A stretch of 64,000 bases of DNA from Microstegium vimineum. Its lineage: Eukaryota > Streptophyta > Magnoliopsida > Poales > Poaceae. The position numbers and the translations under genes were made by a program. How positions within the stretch are numbered: the first letter of the stretch is position 1; each line of letters begins with the position of its first letter. This document shows, piece after piece, positions 56,641 through 64,000 of the stretch. The notes under the pieces are model-generated. The model was given only the letters and a program-made list of their open reading frames with translations. It did no database searches and was not told the DNA's origin. The stretch covers positions 2,940,676 to 3,004,675 of the forward strand of contig CM039126.1 in assembly GCA_022036555.1 (NCBI GenBank), in the 5' to 3' direction.

Positions 56641-56975
56641 GTGGGTGCGCCGGCCCTGCCCTGCCCCCCGTGCGTACGTAGCCTGCCGACTTATTGGTTT
56701 CCTGCTCGGACAGTCGGACGTACGCCGCCGCGAGATCGTGCCGGAGTCAGTCGGAAACAGGAAGACATCGTGCGTAAGGGAATCTGATCCGAGTCGGAGT
56801 CCTCCTGCAAACCGTGCGCGGCGGAGCCCTGATCGAGCCACTTCGCTTGGGTCTCGTCTCTTGGCGAAGGAGCTTCGCTTAATTGAGCATGCACCCCGCC
56901 TACTACTATGTTCTCAACACATGTCATTAAAGCACCCTCATGATTTTAAATAAAAAAAAAATCTCTAACATCTAG

Positions 56976-57159
56976 AAAACTGCTGGAAGTCTTTGACTAT
57001 GTCGATGTTCATGATGTAGTTAGATATGCGCTGGATACTCTGCCCCCTGGTGAGGAATTACTAGCTGTAGGACGTGGCAGCTCTAGCCAGCTAATGGCAA
57101 GCATTACGAATTTCAGTGTTGATTTAAGGCCATCTGAGAAGGAGGATTTGCATGACAAG
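56976..57159 (+). pseudogene. Isolated exon-like segment, unrecognised protein
   Basis: A 184-bp open stretch preceded by CATCTAG (acceptor-like) and ending DLHDK followed by GTGAAC (donor-like). It encodes about 61 residues, including FDYVDVHDVVRYALDTLPPG and SQLMASITNFSVDLRPSEKE, which read like a real protein. No matching exon is seen on either side, so it is probably a stranded exon or captured fragment. I do not recognise the family. Confidence 0.5.
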
Positions 57160-58121
57160 GTGAACATTTTGTTCTTTTTCTGTTATTATAAGAATGGAGG
57201 CAATAGAAGTTACTTTTTTTTATGTAACTCCCGTTCCATACCAATACATTTTGTTCAAAAGTAACCCTTCTTGCCTGTCACCTTTGTGAGGTTATTAGGT
57301 TTGGGAAGGTGGAGCCCTTTTTTTTTTCTTTTCTTTTGATCGGAAACTTGTTGGTATGAATCATTCTTTGACTACAGGAAGCGCCATGTTCCTACCATGG
57401 GGGTACCAACCACTAAAAAAAGGTGGAGTTCTCCTAATGTTTTTAATTAGTAGTAAAACACTATCACTAGTCATAGCACATGAGAATTTCACTAGGAGAC
57501 ATTTACTAGGGAAAGTTTGTACTAAATTTTAACTACAAAAACATTAGAAGAAGTTTTAGATTTTGGTAGTGAACCATTTCCAAGCGTCTGAAGCGTTTTA
57601 TGACATCCTCACCAAAGAAGTCGTCTCTTGCGCAGTCAGAGATTTCTTGATTTCGGCCAGCCACGCCGTGACGTTAGTACTGTACTGTCATTTAGGTGAC
57701 CTATATAGCCCACGGGCTGCAACAAACGTCCCCGAGGTCGGCTGGGGATATCAATAATTAACTTATAGATTGCATTAATTGCACGTTAAACAATGGAAAA
57801 GAACGACACATGCATATAGGTGATGTATGCTAATGAGAATACATCTGTTGCCATACATTTAAAATGAGAGTAGAGATTGGTGTATAACTATTTTGGGTGA
57901 TTAATATAATGGAATGTAAATACTTTTTAAACAAAACGTGATTGCTTGATCCAACTCGTAGAACCATGCATATTGGTTTTGTAGCTAGCGTTAACCTCAA
58001 ATTCAGTTAGGAGAGAGGCAGTGCGTTGGTGTAAAATGAATTGGAGAAAGGCCTTGAACAGTTTTTTTTGCATTCATGTTACAGACTGGTACGTACGCCG
58101 CACATGAGCATTAGTTGGCAG

Positions 58122-58122
<1 letters not shown>
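57160..58122. other. Intergenic, AT-rich
   Basis: No gene supported. Confidence 0.55.

Positions 58123-58181
<59 letters not shown>
58123..58181. repeat. (TA)n microsatellite
   Basis: About 29 uninterrupted TA units. Confidence 0.95.
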
Positions 58182-58183
<2 letters not shown>

Positions 58184-59559
58184 TTCTCTCATTAGCTAGT
58201 CCAAAAATAGCTGCGCCATGACCACGCGGGTGACCAGACGGGCAGCATGTGTGTGTGTGTGTGCCGTATTCTCCCTCATCGCTGCCGACGTCGAACATCA
58301 TGCCCCCCTCCAACTTTGATGTACACAGCAGTACGTACACCGTACCACCGAGGTGGCGCTGCAGGTACGGTCATGCGAGTCTGCTTGAGGTCAATGATGT
58401 CACACACCTGACGACTCCAGGGTCCATGTCCATGTCCATGTCCTTACTCTCGAACGCCTGGCGGCCAGCTGCAAAATGCTCTCGTCCGTCCGCAGCACCA
58501 CGCCAAGTGCCTGCCTGGCCCATACAAGCAGAAGAGTCCGCGACGCACGTGTTGAGTGCCAGACGAGCGGATCGGAGTCGCAACAAATCGAGTTCTTTGC
58601 CACAAGGGCGGCGTGTCCAGCTTCCTGCGAAGGCGAGGCCATGAAACAACGCCGGCACGAACTCCTCCGCAAGCGCTTCCAGCTTCCCGCGACGCCTTAA
58701 TTGAACGGCGTCGGCACAACCTCCTCCGCCGGGGCGCTTACTACTCCAGCTTCCTGCGGGGCAAGGTCATGGACGTACGACGTTCCTCGATCCATGCGCA
58801 TGCGCATCCCAACTAGCTAGAGCGCACGCTAGGCGAGGGAACGCACACACCGCCACAGTTACACGCGCCGCCCACTTCCCACCAGATCGAGCGCCATGGC
58901 CACAGCTACGCACCGCCCCCGTCGTCCCTGCGCCTGGAGCCGAGCAGCGGACAAAGAGTGTGAGTGTTGCCAGCCAGCCAGGGGTCCGCAAGCGTGCTTC
59001 TACAAACTTAGTCAAAGTTGAGAAATTTTGACTGACACGCATCTCATAACGACCTTCTTTTTGGGATGGAGAGAGGACGCTCCTGCCCGTTTAGCGTTTG
59101 CGTCTGCGGAGTGCAGTTGGGGGGGCTTCCCTCTGTTTACCTGATTTGACTTTTGTGCCCCCTACGCCCACCGGCGTGCTTCCTCCTTGCGGCCTGCTGG
59201 AAGCAGACTGTGCGCGAATGTTCGCCTTCTTCAGTTCTTCCTCGAGTTAAATGCGTCCAAAAATCCAAATAGCTGGTCTGGAACGAACGAATGTTCGTCT
59301 TCTACCTCTAGACGCCCTCTAGTTTGCCTCTTGAAGGGCCCCAAGGGCCATACGCCGAGGGTGCTGTATTGATCTATTCAATCTCAGAGAAAGAGGGAGG
59401 GAAAGAGAAGTAAATCAGGGCGAGGAGGTGCAAAAGCAGGGGCGGAACCGGTGGTGGAACAAGGCTGGATCGGTGGCTTCAAGACGATGACGCTGCCGGG
59501 GAGACGTGGGTACATGGATCCCGCCCGCCGGAGCAGGTGCGTCATTGTAGCAGCGTGTG
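58182..59559. other. Mixed GC-rich intergenic stretch
   Basis: Contains a (GT)n run near 58248-58262, a three-fold CATGTC repeat near 58425-58442, and imperfect repeats of a CTTCCTGCGAAGGC-like unit between 58600 and 58770. Open frames exist on both strands but none has motif support. Confidence 0.5.
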
Positions 59560-59567
59560 GCGGCAAC
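59560..59567. repeat. 8-bp target duplication GCGGCAAC (left)
   Basis: Repeated exactly at 59980-59987. Confidence 0.9.
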
Positions 59568-59979
59568 TAAAGTTGAGCATGCAGCCCAAGGCACGATGGC
59601 ACGGCACGAAGCCCGATTTTTTGGCTCGGCCCGAGCCCGACATGGCACGGTCCATGGGTCGTGCCTGGGCCATCACCTCGCCCCGCCGAGCGGCACGACA
59701 TGGTTGCAACGGGAGGCCCGGTAGCGGCCCGATAACAGGGGAGCTCATATAGAATTGCACTGTAAAATATACTAAATTCTGCATTAAACAAGAGGTTTTA
59801 TATAAAATGGGCTTCGGGCCAGCTCGTTCATGGTTCGAGCCTCGTGCCTTTCGGGCAGGCCCGACCCGAAAATCAGCCCACGGGCCGTGCCTGGGCCTAC
59901 AAGCAGGCACGGTGGTCTGTGGAGGCACGACCCGGGGCCTTACCGTGCCCGGGCCATTCTGGCCCGTTGCTCATCTTTA
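59568..59979. mobile_element. Non-autonomous hAT-type transposon, 412 bp
   Basis: 12-bp terminal inverted repeats TAAAGTTGAGCA / TGCTCATCTTTA (11 of 12 pair) and a perfect 8-bp target duplication, the hAT hallmark. The GC-rich interior is built from GGGCC, CGGGC and GGCACG units on both arms with an AT-rich centre (about 59750-59810). No transposase. Confidence 0.85.
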
Positions 59980-59987
59980 GCGGCAAC
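59980..59987. repeat. 8-bp target duplication GCGGCAAC (right)
   Basis: Partner of 59560-59567. Confidence 0.9.
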
Positions 59988-60403
59988 CGACAAGTGTGTC
60001 AGGGTGGGGGCGGATAGGCGTGGCGCGGACATGATAAGGGCGAGGAGGCGTGGGGCGGGGCAGGGCGGTTGGCACTGGAAGGGGCGAGGTCGTCGCTGCC
60101 GTGATTGGAAGTTGGGGCGACACCGCTACCGCCAATTGGGAGGAGGCAAGGCTGTCGTTGCCGTGATTGGGAGTTCGGTTGGCACCGCTGCTGCCCATTG
60201 GGGGACTTTGGCTCGCCGTGGATTGATGATGTGGGGTGGGGACGCCGCGACATTGGTGGAAGTGAGGAGGGTGCGGCGGACGACCGGCATTCTAAATGTT
60301 TTAGTAGTAGATAGAGATGTTATATCACTACTTTGTTCATTTTTTCTTGTACCTGGTGTATTCATATAATATTATTAAAATTTAACTAGTTGTGTTGACC
60401 ACA

Positions 60404-60475
60404 TGTGTGGTGTAGTGGTAAAGTACAATTTTTATAAGTGAGAGGTTGTTTGTTTGATCTCTTTAGATCACAATA
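60404..60475 (+). repeat. tRNA-like / SINE-like segment
   Basis: GTGGTGTAGTGGTA at 60407-60420 resembles a pol III A box and GGTTGTTTGTTTGATCTC at about 60434-60451 a degenerate B box, at tRNA-like spacing, followed by T runs. It does not fold as a good tRNA. Confidence 0.35.
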
Positions 60476-60600
60476 TTTTTGCTTTTCTTTTTTTTATTTT
60501 CGCGATAGTCGACGGGGAAAATATTTTGGAGATGGTGGGCGCTTGACTAGCCTCCACCCGGTCGGACCGTAGCCTCACCCGATGGACTGGAGGAGATTGC

Positions 60601-61101
60601 CATCTTTTTCTCCCTAAACTATAAAATCTTATTTTTTTCTTCCTAAACTATAAAACCAAAAATCTTATTTCCTTTAAATTTGAAAGCTATTTGTTTTATC
60701 TCCTTGGCCAGTTTTAAGCAGTAGTTTATCTTTATTTATTTATTTATTTTGGCTAAATATTTGAAAAGTCATAGTAAATCATATAAAAGAATAAAATAGA
60801 ACATGCAATTTTGTTGGAGTCTTATATAGTTTTTTTCAATTAGTTATAGAAAACTATAGATTTAAAGCTATAACAAAAAACTTTGTACTAAAGTATGTCA
60901 TATTATATATTCACTATATAGATATACTCATATGGAGTTTTTTTTTTCAAAGAGTCAGCTAAAATAAATAAAAGAAAAAAAAAATACAAAACATTGTTAA
61001 TGTAGCAAAATCACTGTCCAAAACCAATTAGGAAGACAAAACAAACGATTTTAAAAGTTGGATGAGGAAAATTTGTGGTTTATAGTTCAGGAGAAAAAAA
61101 T
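60601..61101. repeat. Imperfect inverted repeat with AT-rich interior
   Basis: TTTTTCTCCCTAAACTATAAA near 60605 pairs imperfectly with TTTATAGTTCAGGAGAAAAAAA near 61078. Possibly a decayed foldback element; no clear target duplication. Confidence 0.4.
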
Positions 61102-61783
61102 GGACGCACTACTAAAGTTGAGGTGAAAAAATAGACTGTTTTTTAGGAGGAAATAACCGTATTCGGGCACTAGAAGCCGTGCGCAGCCAAGCACAGTCGG
61201 GGCCCAGAAGGCCCAGTCGCACCTCCCGTTCACCGTTCAGCTCATTGGTGGCCCGGCTGGAGAAAACCCTAATACGGGCGTTTCATATCCGTTGATCCCC
61301 ACCGACGGCTGAGATTCAACTTTCCGGATGTCACGTTCGATCGAAAACCCAAGAGGCCGCCCACACTTCTAGTTCTGACCTCTCCTCCTCCCGCCGCTCC
61401 CCACTTCCCTGCGAGACAGAACGAGGGGCCGACGCCCGTGCGCAAGCGAGAGGTAGAGGCAGTGAAGTTCCGACGCCCGTGCGGCCCGCCGGCGACCACG
61501 CGTGATCGGTAGCTCGTTCAACGCGAGACTCATCTACGGTGAATCAGAAGTAAGCCGTAAGCCCCTATTTGATTAGGGTTAGTTTGCCGGGTTTTGGGAA
61601 GTTGGGAATTTCTTACTCTTTCCCGAATGAGTTGAGTTTTTGAACAATCTGTGAAAGCTGATTTCTAAGTTTTGAATCAATTTTGCGGTGATGTCGAATA
61701 ATTTAATGGATTGTTTGGTTTGAGCAATAGAGTAGTCTATCATCTTCTTCCCCTCATTTTGTTATTTGGTTTGTGGAAACTTT

Positions 61784-62587
61784 ATGCAGAGACAAGGCAT
61801 GAAGCCGTCCAGAGAAGTCGTGGAGACCGCAAGGAAGTCGGTTGTCATCGTTTCTACTCCTAAATGTGCCAGTGCCAATTATTATTGCGGCTTCATCGTT
61901 GCTAGGGCTAGACGCTTTCAAGGGAAGACATGTACTATGATCATTGCTCCCAATGAATTTGGTTTAGGAGAAAGTGATCGATCTGTGCGTTTCTTTGATG
62001 GGAAAGACTCAACAGCGTCACTGGTGGCTGAAGATAGGTATTTTTGTCTGCTAATCACAGATGTCCACAGTGGCTGTGTGGAGTTTAGTCCTTCAGACGT
62101 GGATATCATTTGCTCTCCAACTTTCATGTTGGCCCCTACATCTCCCACAAAAAGTATCTTTGTAGCCACAGACATAACTTTACCCTCTCTAGAGTCATAT
62201 TCTCTCGATGATGTGAAGCGGAAGGTACAAGATTCAGAGAATTTTTTTCTTATATCATGTGGTGAATGCTTCAACGGCGACACCAGGTGGAATTGACCGT
62301 CTAAGTGGAGGTTTAGTGTATAACCTGCCGGGGTAGCTCTAGGAGCTGTTGTTCAAGATTGCCGAGCGGAAAAACAATATAAAGGAATGAAAGTTGTTGC
62401 TGGGCCTGCTTATCTCAATGAACCTTTACAAAGGCTACTTCCTCCAACAAAGAAGGGTGGAAGGAAGAGAAAAGGGTCAGAAAGCCCAAGGAAGAAGAGA
62501 GGGAAGAGAGAAGGGTCAGAAAGCAAGGAAGAAGAGAGGTCCAGCGAACAGGGAGAGGAAGGGGCAGGACAAGGGACAAGCCAGTGA
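61784..62587 (+). pseudogene. Degenerate trypsin-like peptidase reading frame
   Basis: Frame from ATG 61784 or 61799 (just after a TATGCAG that could be an acceptor for a leader intron with GTAAGC donor near 61550). It reads SVVIVS...CGFIVARARR...MIIAPNEF, the outline of a plant trypsin/Deg-like N-terminal half without an obvious His-Asp pair. The frame meets TGA at 62294-62296. The segment 62280-62332 reads on in another frame (TPGGIDRLSGGLVYNLPG, with the SGG of a peptidase serine site). From 62333 the first frame resumes (VALGAVVQDC...) into a Lys/Glu-rich tail ending at 62587. So two one-base shifts compensate each other; the second lies in a GGGG run. Family call is tentative. Confidence 0.4.
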
Positions 62588-63120
62588 TCACTGTACCCTT
62601 CACCAGGTGAGTGCAAATTAATTACTAATAGAGATCCATGTTTTTGTAAACTAAATGCCATAACTGAATTTTAAAATCCATAAAAAACAAAGACCATTTA
62701 TGCTTCCCAACAGCAAAATTTTCTCATAGACAAAAATAACTTCTATAGCATTTTCTTGTTTCATACTTTGTTGTCAACTTATGATACATGACAAGCCCAA
62801 TGTAATGATATGTCGTTTGCCCCTATATATGTATAGGATCCTGTGACTGCAGTTTCTTTAACTTTTATAGTTGTTTCTTGTTTGAACCAGTAAGAGGCTG
62901 ACCTGTTGTGTTTTGTTTCTGAAGGAAAAATTGAACTACTGAAGTCAGCTATGACCAAGTTGGAATGGAATTCGCTGATGTTACATATGCAATGTTTTGA
63001 GAACAATTCTGGGACTATGTCGTTCGAGAATCAGGCAACTCGGTCCATATCTTAGTGTAGTACTCCTAATTGTGTGAACTGTGAACCAAACGATTATGTT
63101 ATGATCTTATGGACTACTCT
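62588..63120. other. Intergenic or 3' region
   Basis: A donor-like CACCAG-GTGAGT at about 62603-62612 suggests a spliced 3' UTR. No coding gene seen. Confidence 0.4.
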
Positions 63121-64000
63121 TGTCGGGTACGAAGGTAAGGGGTACCCTAAACCCTTCGATAAATTAACCCCAAACATAACAACCATCTTTAAGACAGGGA
63201 CCAGCCCACTGTTCAAGTCAGTGAAGTAAGGCCCATCACTCGAAGGCCCCCTACACCGGCTATGACAACCAGTCGCGGGCCGGCCCACCTCGACGGAAAG
63301 AGACGGCCGAAGGGCCGAACAAACGACCCCTCGACCTCCACCTCGACGCCGAATGACGGACGAGGGGCCGAACGAAGGACCCCTTGGCCTCCACCTCGAC
63401 GTCGAATGACGGACGAGGACGCCGAATGACGGAGGAGGGTCGAACGAGCGACCCCCTGGCCCCTACCTCGACACCAGGTGACGGACGAGGGGTCGAACGA
63501 ACGACCCCTCGCCCTCTACTTCGATCCCTCCGACTCTGCCTCTATCCGACCCTACCTCGACGACGGGCGACGGACCAGAGGTCGAACGAACGACCCCCGG
63601 ACGGGAGGCTCGATCAGCCCAACTGCTCCCGGAATGGGTTAATGTAAATCCACCTAACGCCATGGGTGCCCGCGTTCGCAGTCAAATCCAACAACTCTCC
63701 GTCATGTTCCCGATTCCTGTCAACTGTGTTGCTACTGCCGTCACGATGCGAGTACGGACTCCATCAGCACCCCTTGGAAAGTGAACAGTGCAGCCCTCGA
63801 CAACGACTTCAGGGATACGGCAGAGCCACGCAGGGCTCGACCCCCCCTCGATCGAGGGGCTCGACCCCTCCCTCCAACAACTCCAGTATGGGGCCCGTTC
63901 CATCCGCCTTGTCTCGCTTCAGCTGTGGGAATCGCGTCCGTCTGCGGAAGCTGTGCCGCGGCAACTTCCACTGCCACCACGACCCGGAGCGCCAAAAGGA
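63121..64000. mobile_element. Probable LTR of a large retrotransposon, runs off right edge
   Basis: Begins TGTCGGGTACGAAGGTAAGG after ACTCT. GGGGTACCC, then a long stretch of CGACCCC / CTCGAC / GACGGACGAGG units repeated every 50-70 bp (63290-63600), is characteristic of GC-rich grass gypsy LTRs. A palindrome (CCCTCGATCGAGGG, near 63847) lies further in. No end or coding part is in the window, so class and orientation are unproven. Confidence 0.5.

Noticed and set aside
58376..58816. Overlapping plus- and minus-strand frames of 75-130 codons
   Set aside because: No recognisable motif, no promoter or splice support, and mutually overlapping; left as intergenic.
63290..63620. Possible satellite or minisatellite
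   Set aside because: Repeat units are imperfect and flanked by LTR-like sequence starting TG at 63121; a retrotransposon LTR explains it better.

Overview
This window is nuclear DNA of a grass (Poaceae). Evidence: spliced genes with GT-AG introns and GC-rich 5' coding ends, nested Ty1/copia LTR retrotransposons, Harbinger-type and hAT-type miniature elements, and plant-specific families (BBR/BPC GAGA-binding factor, DYW-type PPR protein, DUF4220/DUF594 protein). An andropogonoid such as sorghum, sugarcane or Miscanthus is my guess from the element types; species cannot be fixed by eye. All protein identities are from motif recognition, with no database search.

Left third (1-21.0 kb): a truncated DUF4220 gene (minus, running off the left edge) and its upstream DNA form copy A of a segmental duplication. 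Copy A is split by a 5.2-kb minus-strand copia element (1860-21023, 251-bp LTRs, 5-bp target duplication ACCGG). That element is itself split inside its integrase by a 14-kb plus-strand copia element of SIRE/Maximus type (4768-18751, about 1.68-kb LTRs). The inner element carries gag, an intact pol reading frame, a long spacer and a third reading frame in the 'env-like' position.

Middle (21-44 kb): the rest of copy A, a tandemly repeated 3' UTR, then copy B, with a frameshifted DUF4220/DUF594 gene (minus) head-to-head with a PPIL3-type cyclophilin gene (plus). Copy B keeps the unoccupied insertion site of the outer retrotransposon. Next, all on the minus strand, are a BPC transcription factor, linker histone H1 and replacement histone H3.3. 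A second cyclophilin with a scrap of DUF4220 (42.5-44.0 kb) is an inverted third copy of the DUF4220/cyclophilin pair.

Right third (44-64 kb): a 5'-truncated, decayed TFIIIB subunit gene (BRF1-like, minus). Then an intact DYW PPR gene (minus) and a WD40 gene of the DSE1/TAN (GNB1L-like) family (plus) sit head-to-head, 216 bp between start codons. Further right are a small three-repeat protein of unknown function (minus), an isolated exon-like segment, a 412-bp hAT-type element with an 8-bp target duplication, a degenerate trypsin-like reading frame, and what looks like the start of another LTR element at the right edge.

Most of the interest lies in genome dynamics: the nested insertions can be ordered in time, the same gene pair occurs in three states, and the inner element carries hairpin-forming motif arrays. 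Several single-base frameshifts lie in or next to short G, A or T runs, so some apparent pseudogenes may be assembly errors. I did not find a convincing new defence or metabolic system.
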